Notes: generated from the letters alone by a model not told the origin. DNA of 64,000 nucleotides from Candidatus Bathyarchaeota archaeon (GCA_026014485.1 JAOZIE010000001.1:65336-129335); one strand, 5' to 3'. Shown: positions 8,435-17,661, numbered from the stretch's first letter. Program-made: numbers and translations.

Positions 8435-9056
8435 TATTTCGAAGTTTCTCACGTTTTTCCTCGCCTTGCTGCTTTTTTGTTAACAGAAACCGCGGGTGAG
8501 TTTTTAGGAGGTCTGCTAATTCGGTGCAGGTGCATTTCTCCGTGAAGTAACTGCATATTGCGGTCATGCTTCTTCCTGCGATTGCCTTGTTCACAGCTTC
8601 TTCGTATTCAACAAGTCTGCCCCAGAGATCTCTTTCTACCCAAAAGAAATTGCCATTTACGCGTAACCCAGTAAAACCTCGGCGTAGGGCAAGCTGCTCT
8701 TCTTTGAGCCACTCGTTCATTACTTGTTCGCGGTCAAATTCGCCGTCTTTGAGGTACCATTGATCGTAAGGCACGATTTTCATTTGTTCGCTGGAGAGGT
8801 AGTCATCTAGGTTGGGAACAGCCAGTTTGAGTGCGTTTTCAGCTTCTTTAGCCATCAACGGTTTTGAAGTCACCCAGATGCAGGATTCATTTTTCTTTAG
8901 ACCATAAGAGAAATAGGGCACCAGAACAGCCGTCAGTTCTTCTTTAGTGCTGTAAAATTGGCATATGTGGACTGCCTTTGACTGGTTAGAGGGCACAGAT
9001 CCTAAGGCGCTAACATATCCGTTGTTTCTATTTTTGGTGTTTATCATGATGGTCAT
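8421..9056 (-). CDS. MEDS-domain sensor protein (second copy)
   Basis: 211 aa. It matches the MEDS family (methanogen/methylotroph DcmR sensory domain, a RecA-like fold): HICQFYSTKEELTAVLVPYF, then NESCIWVTSKPL, a central IVPYDQWYLKDGEFD, and the C-terminal ICSYFTEKCTC. These domains are thought to bind small hydrocarbon or C1-type ligands in sensing proteins. It is paralogous over its whole length to the gene just upstream. The ATG overlaps the upstream stop (ATGA, 9053-9056), so the two are translationally coupled. The N-terminal 20 residues are variable and may be dispensable. Confidence 0.9.
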   Translation of the reverse strand: MTIMINTKNRNNGYVSALGSVPSNQSKAVHICQFYSTKEELTAVLVPYFSYGLKKNESCIWVTSKPLMAKEAENALKLAVPNLDDYLSSEQMKIVPYDQWYLKDGEFDREQVMNEWLKEEQLALRRGFTGLRVNGNFFWVERDLWGRLVEYEEAVNKAIAGRSMTAICSYFTEKCTCTELADLLKTHPRFLLTKKQQGEEKREKLRNNGCF

Positions 9057-9631
9057 CCTTTAGGCGGGTTATTTTTCGTAACCAAAATTAAGGAGTGATT
9101 CTGGAGTATCTCTGATAGATGATGACATGTGCAAGCTCTACTTGAGTAACTGCACAGGAAAGTCGAGTTGCTGTTCTCTATGGCTTGATTTAGGCGTTTT
9201 TCGTATTCAACAAAAAGCGGCCAAGTGTCTTCCTTGACCCAGAGATTGTTAGCGTTAAACCTTAAGCCAAAGAACCCACGATTTAGGGCTTTTTGCTCTT
9301 CAAGGCGCCATTTTCTCAAGATGCTGTTGGGGTCGAATCGACCATTACTCAAGTAGTACTCGTCGTAGGAAATTATTCTGATTTGTTTTTTGGCAGCATA
9401 TTCATCAAAGTGTGAGACCGCATTTTGAAGAATCGACTTTGCCTCCGCATCACCTAAGAATGGCGAAGTAACCCAAATGCACAACTGGTTCTTAGCTAAG
9501 CCTGATGCGAAGTAAGGCACCAAAATGTCGGCTAAATCTTCTTTGTTTCTGTAAAAGTTACAGAAGTGCCCAAAGTCATTTTTGTTTGAATGATCTGGTT
9601 CACAGCGGTTTACAAGCTTTTGGGTTTGCAA
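9053..9631 (-). CDS. MEDS-domain sensor protein (first copy)
   Basis: 192 aa, same family as the following gene: HFCNFYRNKEDLADILVPYF, NQLCIWVTSPFL, IISYDEYYLSNGRFD, FLCSYSSRACTC. The two proteins align end to end with no large gap, so this is a tandem duplication that has diverged substantially. The start is TTG, with GGAGTGA a few bases upstream and a TATA box about 26 nt upstream. It is the first gene of an operon of two MEDS proteins and one HTH protein. One copy may bind ligand and the other may pair with it as a heterodimer; that is inference. Confidence 0.9.
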   Translation of the reverse strand: MQTQKLVNRCEPDHSNKNDFGHFCNFYRNKEDLADILVPYFASGLAKNQLCIWVTSPFLGDAEAKSILQNAVSHFDEYAAKKQIRIISYDEYYLSNGRFDPNSILRKWRLEEQKALNRGFFGLRFNANNLWVKEDTWPLFVEYEKRLNQAIENSNSTFLCSYSSRACTCHHLSEILQNHSLILVTKNNPPKG

Positions 9632-9651
9632 ACGGTCACTCCACTTGACAA

Positions 9652-9658
9652 TTTATAG
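9652..9658 (-). promoter_or_regulatory. TATA box of the MEDS operon
   Basis: Read on the minus strand the bases are CTATAAAT, about 26 nt before the TTG start of the first MEDS gene. That distance would put the transcript start at or just before the start codon, although a GGAGTGA ribosome site also lies in between. The stretch 9659-9852 upstream holds no convincing gene. Confidence 0.5.
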
Positions 9659-9852
9659 GAGAGGAGAAAAACTCCTTTCTCACTGGCTTTTGGAGAAACT
9701 CCAACAAGGTTGACAACACCTGAGGACATAAACCTGTGTGATTGACTGCAGGATACAACAATTATTAACATAATCCAAAAATCCAAGAGAAAAAAACGCA
9801 TTAACTTCAACTATGAAGAAACATAAAAAAAGGTTCGCAGAGGAAAGAGCGT

Positions 9853-12291
9853 TTAGCGATTAGAAAGGGCATCTTCATTCTTCATCAGCCTAAAAAAGTG
9901 TATCTTCAACTGGTCCGTTACCAAGAAACTAAGCAAGGCATAGCCCCACACGAAACCCGCCAGTCCCCATCCGATTGGCTCCATGAATACCCCGTACACG
10001 GCAAGCATTGTGCCAACTATCTGTGTTGCTTCGGTAATTCCAAAGAGTATCTTTGCGGGGAATGGTCGCTTCCAGAAGTGATGCACCCCAGTACGCGCCA
10101 GATAAATCGTCAGGTGACCCCCAACAGTCATTTTTAAGAAAATCAGCGTCTGCAACGTGGCAAAGCTCAGATGAAACACTTCTAAACCAATTATGAAAAG
10201 CAGAAAGCTTGAAACTACACCTGTCACGCCGAGAAGTGACGCCACAGTTAACACGCCGCGCATATTCCACCGCACAGGCTTCTCTTGCACGCGAACATTA
10301 TCGTAGGCAATGGTCATTATTGGCACGTCATTAAGTAAAGCCAAAATGACAATCATAACAGCTGTAAGGGGGTAAAAGCTGAAGACCAGAATCGAAAGGG
10401 ACAGGAAAATGAGTACACGTGTGGTTTCAGCGATGCGGTATATGGCGTAGTTAGTCATGCGCTCAAAAATCTTGCGGCTCTCTTTAATCGTGTCAATGAT
10501 TACTGAAAGCCCAGGTTTCGTAAGCACAACATCCGCCGCTGACTTCGCCGCGTCCGTAGCGCCTGCAACAGCAACCCCCGCATCAGCCTTCTTCAGCGCA
10601 GGTGCATCATTCACGCCGTCGCCCGTCATGCCCACAATGTGACCGTTCTCCTGAAGAACCTCAACTATATGGTACTTGTGCTCAGGAAACACTTGAGCGA
10701 ACCCGTCGGCGTTTTCAACTATGCCTCTGGCTTCATCTTCGGGCTTACCAACAAAAGAGGATGCCTCAACTATATTTGTGCCCAAGTTTACCTCTTGAGA
10801 AATCTGTTTGGCTATAGCTATGTGGTCTCCTGTAACCATCTTGACGTTAATGCCCATCTTTTGAGCCGTCTTGATGGTTTCCGCAGAGTCATCACGCGGA
10901 GGGTCATAAATAGCCAAAAGCCCCACAAACCGCCAATTACCTTCGGCGTCACCTTTAATCACGCCCAATGCACGCTGCCCTTTGCTGGCAAACCTGACAA
11001 CAGCGCCATTTACTTCAGATTCAAGGTCAGTCTTGTTTGAAACCAGCGACAAAACAACTTGAGGCGCACCCTTGGAAACCTTAAAAGTTTCGCCGCGGTG
11101 GCTCTCCACGGTGGCTTCAGTTCGTTTTGAGACAGGATCAAACGGCTTAAAATCAGTCACGCTGTACTGCGAAAAAGCCTCTTCAGCCACTGATTTAATG
11201 GTTTTGGCTTTAGCGATAACGGCGTCGTCTATGGGGTCATGGTTTTCTTCTCGGGACGCCAACGTGCCATAAAGAAGCGTGTTGTCAATTGTGAATTCGC
11301 CAAAGTTATACACTTCAGCTATGGTGAGTTCATTCTTTGTTATCGTGCCCGTCTTGTCAGAGCACAGCACGTCAACGCCTGCCATTTCCTCGATTGAAAC
11401 CAGCTTGCTCACGATGGCTTCCTTTTTGGCGAGCGCGGTTGCCCCGATAGCCAAAGTAACTGTTAACACGGCAGGTAAGGCTACGGGTATGGCGGCTACA
11501 ACCAGAACCAGCGCAAACTGCAAAAGCTCCAGCAGGTCCGCTTGTCGAAGCAATTCCGCAGCAAAAACCGTTGAAACCATAATTGCCGCCAGAATTATCA
11601 GGTAGTTGCCTATCCTGACTACGGCTTTCTGGAAGTGGCTACGGGTTTTCGCTTCCGCCACCAGCTTAGTTGTTTTGCCAAAGAAGCTGCCTATCCCAGT
11701 CGCCACAACATAAGCATCCATTTCGCCCTGCCGGACAATCGCGCCCGCGTAAGCAATGTCGGAGATGTGTTTCTCGACAGGCAACGATTCACCCGTCAAC
11801 GCCGACTCATCAGCCAACAGGTAATCGCCCTTCATGAGTTTAACATCGGCTGGAACTATGTCGCCGAGTCGAACCCGAACCACATCACCAGGCACAAGCC
11901 CCTTTGAAGGAATCTCTTTCCAGACGCCATCGCGGAGTACACGGGCTTTGGGTGCAAGCCGTTTCTTGAGCAGTTCGATAGCGTTGTCAGCCTTGCGTTC
12001 CTGCAGGAAACCAACAATGGCGTTCACTACCAGCAGGGTAAAGATCATCACAAAATCCTCGTAGTGCTGAATCAGGATGGATAAAACGGCGGCGACTTCA
12101 ATCATCCACGGGATGGGTCCCCAGAAGTAGCTTAGGAACTTGCGAAAAGGACTGACTTTTCTCTCGGGAATCTCGTTAAAGCCGTACTGTCCAAGTTTTG
12201 CGGCTACTTCTTCCGAGGATAATCCAGTCTTGGCGTAAACCGAAAAGGAAGTTTCGGCGTCAGATGACTCGTTTGGATGTTCAGATTCCAC
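9853..12291 (-). CDS. P3A-type plasma-membrane proton-efflux P-type ATPase
   Basis: 812 aa electrogenic H+ pump of the type found in plants, fungi and some archaea. N-terminal cation-ATPase motif (GLSSEEVAAKLGQYGFNEIP), TGES actuator motif (LTGESLPVEK), membrane motif PVALPAVLTVT, phosphorylation site CSDKTGTITKNEL, and hinge MTGDGVNDAPALKKAD are all present, as are about ten membrane helices. The start is GTG. The C-terminus lacks the long autoinhibitory R domain of plant pumps. It stands alone. It would let the cell spend ATP to set membrane potential or internal pH, which fits an organism making ATP by substrate-level steps; that last point is inference. Confidence 0.95.
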   Translation of the reverse strand: MESEHPNESSDAETSFSVYAKTGLSSEEVAAKLGQYGFNEIPERKVSPFRKFLSYFWGPIPWMIEVAAVLSILIQHYEDFVMIFTLLVVNAIVGFLQERKADNAIELLKKRLAPKARVLRDGVWKEIPSKGLVPGDVVRVRLGDIVPADVKLMKGDYLLADESALTGESLPVEKHISDIAYAGAIVRQGEMDAYVVATGIGSFFGKTTKLVAEAKTRSHFQKAVVRIGNYLIILAAIMVSTVFAAELLRQADLLELLQFALVLVVAAIPVALPAVLTVTLAIGATALAKKEAIVSKLVSIEEMAGVDVLCSDKTGTITKNELTIAEVYNFGEFTIDNTLLYGTLASREENHDPIDDAVIAKAKTIKSVAEEAFSQYSVTDFKPFDPVSKRTEATVESHRGETFKVSKGAPQVVLSLVSNKTDLESEVNGAVVRFASKGQRALGVIKGDAEGNWRFVGLLAIYDPPRDDSAETIKTAQKMGINVKMVTGDHIAIAKQISQEVNLGTNIVEASSFVGKPEDEARGIVENADGFAQVFPEHKYHIVEVLQENGHIVGMTGDGVNDAPALKKADAGVAVAGATDAAKSAADVVLTKPGLSVIIDTIKESRKIFERMTNYAIYRIAETTRVLIFLSLSILVFSFYPLTAVMIVILALLNDVPIMTIAYDNVRVQEKPVRWNMRGVLTVASLLGVTGVVSSFLLFIIGLEVFHLSFATLQTLIFLKMTVGGHLTIYLARTGVHHFWKRPFPAKILFGITEATQIVGTMLAVYGVFMEPIGWGLAGFVWGYALLSFLVTDQLKIHFFRLMKNEDALSNR

Positions 12292-12408
12292 TTACGTGCC
12301 TTCTGTATCAAATCAGTACAACAAACAATTTGGGTCTATTTTATTCTTCAATTTGTGTCCCGCGGCGGCTTTTTAATGTTTCTTGAAAACAAGTCAAAAA
12401 CCGTTTTT

Positions 12409-12642
12409 CTACGGTATGTCTGATGATTTTCCCCGAACACAATAGTATTCCAGCTTCAACTTATATTCGGCGGCGACAGGGCAGAAACTGCACATGCAAC
12501 CTGACTGGAGAACCAACTCTTCGGATTCTCCCGTGGAACAGAAGAGGATCCCGCTTAACGGCGAATTCTTATGGCTTGGGCATTCGTTGCAAGCACACAT
12601 CTTTCGGTTTTCGCCGCTGTTAGGCACATCGTTTCCCGTCAA
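12409..12642 (-). CDS. DUF2769 cysteine-rich protein
   Basis: 77 aa with eight cysteines in the pattern of DUF2769: CACNECPSH, LFCSTGES, GCMCSFCPV and YYCVRG. These proteins are found mainly in methanogens and related anaerobic archaea; their role is unknown, and the cysteine pattern suggests a metal centre, probably Fe-S or zinc. The start is TTG at 12642 with GGTGA immediately before it (short spacing); a GTG five codons further in is an alternative. It is not in an operon. Confidence 0.85.
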   Translation of the reverse strand: MTGNDVPNSGENRKMCACNECPSHKNSPLSGILFCSTGESEELVLQSGCMCSFCPVAAEYKLKLEYYCVRGKSSDIP

Positions 12643-12935
12643 ATCACCCGTCTGACTGAGTAGAGTTCTCTTTCAAACCTTGAGTCAAGAGGACTATTTT
12701 TTAACTTAAATCTTTTCTGACCTGAATGGGGAACCTTATCGGTACAGTTGAACAGTTCAGTAACCCGCATTGAAACCGAATTCATCTGCGCAAAAACGGA
12801 AAATGCTGCATCCTGAACCGTTTACCTAAAATGGCAACAGAAGCAACAGTGTGTAGAGCTTTTTTGAGGTACGCTTCAGGCAGATTGCAGAATTAATTAT
12901 ATAGGTGAAGCGTTCAAACAGTAAGTGGCGTCGAA
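12643..12935. other. Intergenic stretch with the permease-operon promoter
   Basis: No gene is seen here. A TATA-like element, attatatagg (12896-12905), lies about 35 nt before the TTG of the small membrane gene and probably drives it together with the amino acid permease. A T-rich element (ttttttaactt, near 12695) could serve the divergent DUF2769 gene. Confidence 0.4.
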
Positions 12936-13172
12936 TTGATCCACAAGAAAATACCATTAAAACTTGTATTTGGAGCAACTCAGACCCTTATTGCCTTTTC
13001 AAGTATAGTTTTGGCTGTGCTTATTGAGTTTGACCTGTTTAACCTTCAAGCTTCAATGAACATTGAAGCGGAAACCCTCAATTTCTATATGCTTGTGCTT
13101 CTCGGTTTAGGGTTTGTTTTGGTGTTAGGAGGACTCTTTTTGGTATACGATTGGTGGGAGACACGCCGATGA
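12936..13172 (+). CDS. Small two-helix membrane protein upstream of permease
   Basis: 78 aa with two hydrophobic segments at about residues 10-32 and 50-71, and the ending YDWWETRR. No family is recognised. It starts with TTG and lies 13 nt upstream of the APC permease gene in the same direction, so it may be a small accessory subunit of that transporter. The coding assignment rests on the consistent membrane-protein pattern and the promoter position. Confidence 0.65.
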   Translation: MIHKKIPLKLVFGATQTLIAFSSIVLAVLIEFDLFNLQASMNIEAETLNFYMLVLLGLGFVLVLGGLFLVYDWWETRR

Positions 13173-13185
13173 GGAGGAAGAGCCC

Positions 13186-14772
13186 ATGAAAAAACCTAAG
13201 CATCTACGTTTTTTTGACATCGTCATAGCGGGGCTCAGCGGAGCCATAGGCTTTGAGATTTTCGTGTTACTCAACTACGCCTATTTTCACCTAGCAGGGT
13301 CAGCCATCATATTCGCTCTTGCATTGGGCGGCGTAATTAACCTGCTAGTTATGTTAAGCTACAGTGAACTTAGCGCAGCCATGCCACTGGTTGGCGGAGA
13401 ATATACCTTTATCAAAACGGCTTACGGCGGCTACGTCGGCTTCATTTTCGGCTGCTTCCGTTGGTTAGCCGCAATCTTTGCAGCGGCATTAGCTGCCGTG
13501 GCGTTTGTTCTGCAACTGGCTTTCCTGTTCTCAGTGGTTTCCCCCCAGCTTCAGATATCCATCTCGAACATGTCTTGGCTTATCGCCGTGTTAGTTGTGG
13601 CGGTTATGGGAGTAACGGAAGTGAGAGGCACCCGAAAAATCGGAAGCTTTGTCGTAATAGCATTCATACTTCTGTTCGCAGGGTTCATAGTCGGCGGATT
13701 CATCCACGGAATAAACACCGTAGACCCGTTTTCGGCGCCTCTGCCCTTGGGGGTGTCGGGGGTTTTCGCGGCAATCGTCTATGTTTTTCCAATGTTTATC
13801 GGAACCAAGGCGCTTGTGGCTAGTGCACCTGACGCTGAAAAACCTGAAAAAGACATCCCGAAAGCCTTGATTTTGTCATCGGTTCTGATAATTCCTCTTT
13901 ACCTGTTGCTGGCTATAGTTGCGGTGGGAACGGTCACGCCCACACAGACCGCGCTGCAGGTTCCTCTTCTAAACTTTGCAGCCAGCAGCATATTCGGCGG
14001 CTACGGCGGCATCGTTTTCGCGGTTGCAGGCATGGCTGCCTGTTTGTCGGCGTTGGGTACAGCGCTTTCAGTGCAGTCAAGCATTGCACGAGGGCTAAGC
14101 AGGGACGGATACTTCCCCAAAATCCTTCTGTCTGTGCACTCCCGATTTGGCACGTTCCACATAGCGGCCATTGTCGGATCCGCTTTGATTATGGCGTTAA
14201 GCGCGTTGGGCGCGGTTCCCTTCCTAGGGTACGCCGCCAGTTTCGGGTCGCTTTTGGTTTTCGCACTCGTAAACATGTCACTTATAAAACTAAGAAAAAC
14301 CAAGCCACACATGGACCGCCCATTCAAAACTCCGCTTTACCCCATCACGCCAATACTTGGAGTGATTTTTTCGGTGGCTCTGCTTGTGGGTCCAGTGATT
14401 TTCGGCGACGGAAACGCTTTGGACGCTTTAACTTCAGGTCTGGGTCTCACAGCCATCGTGTTGGGTTCTTATTACTTGAGGATGGCGGGTAGGTACCGCA
14501 TGCAGATAGCGTTTGGCGGGATAGGAATCGGCGTCGGCATCTCACTTGCGTTGATTTCCATTGCCAATATAGCAGGGCTGTCACAGCCTATTCTTCCCTT
14601 CATACCAAGCTATATCCAACTGCTGTTCTGCATTGTCTTCATTGTAACTGGATACTTCAACTTGAATACAAGAAAAGAGAGGGTAAAAGAAAAAACAGCA
14701 ACAGAGGATGAACAGGAAAAGCCGCTAACGTTGAGGGAGCAGGTGGTTAAAAAACTCAAACTCACTTTCTGA
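13186..14772 (+). CDS. APC superfamily amino acid permease
   Basis: 528 aa secondary transporter of the amino acid-polyamine-organocation family with about 12-14 membrane helices. The first helix has the conserved broken-helix signature (IVIAGLSGAIGFEIFVL). Further family features are YSELSAAMPLVGGEY and the conserved loop KALILSSVLIIP after PEKDIPKA. The ribosome site GAGGAGGAAGAG precedes the ATG. The C-terminal 40 residues are charged and cytoplasmic. The last 48 nt overlap the 3' end of the convergent coiled-coil gene. The transported amino acid cannot be told from sequence. Confidence 0.92.
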   Translation: MKKPKHLRFFDIVIAGLSGAIGFEIFVLLNYAYFHLAGSAIIFALALGGVINLLVMLSYSELSAAMPLVGGEYTFIKTAYGGYVGFIFGCFRWLAAIFAAALAAVAFVLQLAFLFSVVSPQLQISISNMSWLIAVLVVAVMGVTEVRGTRKIGSFVVIAFILLFAGFIVGGFIHGINTVDPFSAPLPLGVSGVFAAIVYVFPMFIGTKALVASAPDAEKPEKDIPKALILSSVLIIPLYLLLAIVAVGTVTPTQTALQVPLLNFAASSIFGGYGGIVFAVAGMAACLSALGTALSVQSSIARGLSRDGYFPKILLSVHSRFGTFHIAAIVGSALIMALSALGAVPFLGYAASFGSLLVFALVNMSLIKLRKTKPHMDRPFKTPLYPITPILGVIFSVALLVGPVIFGDGNALDALTSGLGLTAIVLGSYYLRMAGRYRMQIAFGGIGIGVGISLALISIANIAGLSQPILPFIPSYIQLLFCIVFIVTGYFNLNTRKERVKEKTATEDEQEKPLTLREQVVKKLKLTF

Positions 14773-16353
14773 AAGCCACTCTTTAGTTTTTAACTCTGCC
14801 AAGCCGTTTTTGATTGCTTCAAGTGCTTCTGTTGACTGCAAAAGATTCGCTTTGCTTGAGGCTTCGCTAATTTCGTGGCTGAAGGCAACGTTACTGTCCA
14901 GTAGTCCGATGAAGCCGTTTAGGATAGAGTTCATTTTTTGAGACCGAGGCTGAAGCATCTTGGTTATCTTCATTTTTCCGAAGGCTTTTAGTCGAGCACT
15001 GAAACCGCCGCTGGTTACAAACGAAGGCGCCAAGTACGTGTACCTCTTATTAGATTTGGACTGGTAACAAATCAAGTAAAAAGGCATGTATACAAGCGTG
15101 TTTTCAGCTCGTTTAACTTTAATGCCTAAACTGTCGAATTCGTCTAAAGTTGCCTCTCTCATCTTGGTCAACTTGTCAATCATGCCGCTTATGGCAACGG
15201 TTAGTTCTTCGATTTTTTCCATCTGGCTTTTGCTGATGCCCAACTCGGCGTCGCGGGAAGCCTCAACCTCCAGAAGCCTTTTTTCAGTCGCTTTTAACTT
15301 CACATCAGTTTCCTGTTTCAACTCAAAAAGCGCCTTTTTCTTTCGGTCTTCGATGTCCTGCAATTGAACTTCAAGATCCTTGATTTTGTAGTTTATGTCG
15401 GGTATCTGCTTCTTTAGTTCGCTACGTTTTTCCTTCCAGTGCTGTTCAGTATCATAGTCTTTGTTAACTGCGGAGGTTCGAATTTCGCTTTCGATATGCT
15501 CTATCTCCTCAGTCAAGTCAGTTACCGTTTTTTCAAGGGTGATTTTTTCTTTTTGTATAGCCAAGGTTTCCTGCTCAAAATTGCTCAAGGCACCAGTGAC
15601 TTTTTCGTTGTATTCCTTGTTAACTTCTTCCTTCTCTTTTTCTGACGCTTCAGTAGCTTCTTGAATTTGTCCACTGAACTTTTCCTCAGTTGCCGCAACA
15701 TCCGCACGTAGCAAAACCAGAAACTGCTGCGTCTTAGAGTTCAGAAGCTTAATCACCTCGTTGAGATGCGTAAGTTCCTGAGCAATCTGCTCACGTGAAT
15801 CCTGCAGACCCTTCAGCATCGCCTCAATTTGCGTTGCATTGTAAGCTGGCGAAACCACAACACAGTCAGTCAAGGGGTCAGTAACTAGTTTTGTGTCATA
15901 CAGATAAACCAAAAATTCTTTTGAGAATTCATCATCGAAGACAAGGCCATCTATCTCTTTTGTTTTTTCCCCGTTTGCCGCTTCGAAATAGTTGCGATTG
16001 TCGGAAAGGAAGCTGACGTATGCTTGCCGATTTGTGGAACGCTGGTTCAAATTATTCTCGAACCCGTTCGGGTTAGGAATTGTGGGGTAGGTGATTGTGT
16101 GTGATTTAACATTCAATCCGTCAAGGAGCAAAGTGGCGTCTCTGAAATTCGCTATCCAAAACGGATAATAGAGGCACGCCACAAAAACTATTTTCTCTTT
16201 CGGTTGCTTTCGGAAAAATCCGCCGCCGTCTTCCCGACCTGCTTCGGTTAGGCAGAAAACTACGGCTTTTTCAACGTCCCCGCTCAATGTTCCGCTTTCG
16301 GGAGGCAAATAAGAGGCAAATGGCAAAAGAGCCTTCTGTGTATTTTCAGTCAC
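14725..16353 (-). CDS. Large coiled-coil protein of unknown function
   Basis: 542 aa, no recognised family. The N-terminal 180 residues look globular (VFVACLYYPFWIANF, TITYPTIPNPNGF). Residues about 185-405 are a long coiled coil rich in Glu/Lys with heptad-like spacing. The C-terminal 130 residues are again globular (LVYMPFYLICYQSKSNKRYT). There is no signal peptide or membrane segment. The layout of globular ends joined by a coiled coil recalls SMC-like or tethering proteins, but no Walker motifs are visible. Its last 48 nt are shared with the 3' end of the permease gene on the other strand. Confidence 0.8.
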   Translation of the reverse strand: MTENTQKALLPFASYLPPESGTLSGDVEKAVVFCLTEAGREDGGGFFRKQPKEKIVFVACLYYPFWIANFRDATLLLDGLNVKSHTITYPTIPNPNGFENNLNQRSTNRQAYVSFLSDNRNYFEAANGEKTKEIDGLVFDDEFSKEFLVYLYDTKLVTDPLTDCVVVSPAYNATQIEAMLKGLQDSREQIAQELTHLNEVIKLLNSKTQQFLVLLRADVAATEEKFSGQIQEATEASEKEKEEVNKEYNEKVTGALSNFEQETLAIQKEKITLEKTVTDLTEEIEHIESEIRTSAVNKDYDTEQHWKEKRSELKKQIPDINYKIKDLEVQLQDIEDRKKKALFELKQETDVKLKATEKRLLEVEASRDAELGISKSQMEKIEELTVAISGMIDKLTKMREATLDEFDSLGIKVKRAENTLVYMPFYLICYQSKSNKRYTYLAPSFVTSGGFSARLKAFGKMKITKMLQPRSQKMNSILNGFIGLLDSNVAFSHEISEASSKANLLQSTEALEAIKNGLAELKTKEWLSESEFEFFNHLLPQR

Positions 16354-16501
16354 TTTTGTAACCCTTTTAGTAACTTACTATTTGAGTGCATTGTGGATTT
16401 ATAATTTGCGAAGATACGACCACTCAGGGTATTTGTGACCCAGCAAAAACGATTTAACCAAGGTGTATCCAATTATCTTTGAGTATTTTGGTGGAGTCTG
16501 C

Positions 16502-16837
16502 TTGGCTGACGACGAAGACAAAAAAGCGGAGATAACCGTTAAAGCGCCCTCTAAGTCAGTGGTTGCCCCCGAAAAAAAAGCTGAAAGAGCTGCGGAGCGA
16601 GCATTGGAGGAGGAACGCTACAATGTGCTACAGGTGCCCAAAAAAGTCGGCAAGTACCTTGGATTCGCGTCAGTTCTCTTGGGAGCCGCTCTGTTTATTC
16701 TTCTTGCTTACGGCAGCTTAACTGGCCAAAGCTTGATGTTTCTGTCAGCCAGTTCCGCGTGGTCCATCGTGGGGCTGTGGATTGTCGTGGGCTCAGTCAG
16801 TGTTGTTACGGGTTTTCTCCTGATTGGAAGCGAGTGA
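16502..16837 (+). CDS. Small membrane protein with charged cytoplasmic N-terminus
   Basis: 111 aa. I chose TTG at 16502 because GGTGGAG (16489-16495) sits 6 nt before it; an in-frame GTG at 16463 would add 13 residues without a ribosome site. The first 55 residues are strongly charged (Lys/Glu/Ala-rich), then two hydrophobic segments follow at about 60-82 and 88-108. No family is recognised. Its 3' end overlaps that of the next gene on the opposite strand by 45 nt. Confidence 0.65.
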   Translation: MADDEDKKAEITVKAPSKSVVAPEKKAERAAERALEEERYNVLQVPKKVGKYLGFASVLLGAALFILLAYGSLTGQSLMFLSASSAWSIVGLWIVVGSVSVVTGFLLIGSE

Positions 16838-17062
16838 CAACACAATCTCTCTGTTCCTTAAAATCAGCAGAAGGCCACAGCCGACATCTAACGCCGCCAC
16901 AGCAAAAGCAGCAGCTAATGCAAAATCATTTTGGAAGACCAGAGCCAAATCTACGGTGCCAGTTAAAGTTAGAATAGCACAGGATAAAACAGCTAAGCCA
17001 ATGAAAGAAACGAATCCGCCTAACGCAATTTTTAGCCGCTGAGGAGATGAAAGCTTGGACAT
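16793..17062 (-). CDS. Small two-helix membrane protein
   Basis: 89 aa with two hydrophobic segments (about residues 11-35 and 45-68) and a polar tail. No family is recognised. It mirrors the size and topology of the convergent neighbour, and the two overlap tail to tail by 45 nt. A GTG/ATG pair and a weak GGCGATG site precede it. The coding assignment is moderate because the overlap region could favour either strand. Confidence 0.5.
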   Translation of the reverse strand: MSKLSSPQRLKIALGGFVSFIGLAVLSCAILTLTGTVDLALVFQNDFALAAAFAVAALDVGCGLLLILRNREIVLSLASNQEKTRNNTD

Positions 17063-17234
17063 CACATCGCCTATAGGAATATGAGAAGAAGCAAGAATTA
17101 ACTCTTTTGACCGCGAGAGATCACGGTAAGCGGATTTCTCTATTTGATGCAGCCCTTTTGAGGCTTAGGCAACTGAGTTGTGAAGAAAACAAAAGAAAAA
17201 GACTGGTCTAAGAGAGGAAATTTGTTGGAGAAGG

Positions 17235-17423
17235 TTAGACGGTGCGTTCTCTGAGCAGCGTCTTGGTTTGCCACTTGTAGTGGCGTATGGTGGTTGTTTC
17301 GCCGTAGCCGCATGCTGCGCAGCGTTTGTCCCGTACGTGGTATGCTCTTCTTCCGCATCGCCTGCATTTTATGTGGACAACTTTGCCTTGGCGTTTGCCC
17401 ATTGATGGAGTGCCTTTGCCCAT
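17235..17423 (-). CDS. rpl37e: Ribosomal protein eL37
   Basis: 62 aa large-subunit protein shared by archaea and eukaryotes. The N-terminus [14 protein letters not shown] and the four-cysteine zinc site ([10 protein letters not shown] and CAACGYG) are diagnostic, as is the basic C-terminus. It follows the LSm gene by 10 nt in the same direction, the conserved archaeal arrangement, so one promoter upstream of LSm probably serves both. Confidence 0.97.
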   Translation of the reverse strand: MGKGTPSMGKRQGKVVHIKCRRCGRRAYHVRDKRCAACGYGETTTIRHYKWQTKTLLRERTV

Positions 17424-17433
17424 TTATGTCACC

Positions 17434-17661
17434 TTACCGTGGTGGGGGAGAAATCAGTACCACGTTGTCTCCGCGTACGATTATCAAGCCGAGTTTTCGT
17501 TGGCTTTCAACGTCTGTAGTGTCTTCTGTTTCTTCTAGGACTAGGTTAAGGTGCTGGTCAAAGCCCTTTAGTCTTCCGCGTAGGCTTTTTCCACCTTTTA
17601 GCCGAACTAGCACGATTTTGCCGATGTTCTGCTCAAGGATTTCTGTTGTCATTTCGCTCAT
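17434..17661 (-). CDS. Sm-like RNA-binding protein (LSm/SmAP)
   Basis: 75 aa Sm-fold protein that forms a heptameric ring binding U-rich RNA. Sm1 motif: GKIVLVRLKGGKSLRGRLKGF followed by the D-x-H-x-N-L pattern (DQHLNLVLEE). Sm2: GLIIVRGDNVVLI. I chose the internal ATG (MSEMTTEIL) because the 28 codons before it lie in the promoter, where a TATA-like tttaagtata is about 30 nt upstream. It is coupled to eL37 downstream. Confidence 0.95.
   Translation of the reverse strand: MSEMTTEILEQNIGKIVLVRLKGGKSLRGRLKGFDQHLNLVLEETEDTTDVESQRKLGLIIVRGDNVVLISPPPR

Noticed and set aside
9610-9810. Open frame of 66 codons upstream of the first MEDS gene on the minus strand
   Set aside because: It overlaps the start and TATA box of the MEDS operon and its translation has no protein-like pattern beyond a chance hydrophobic stretch.
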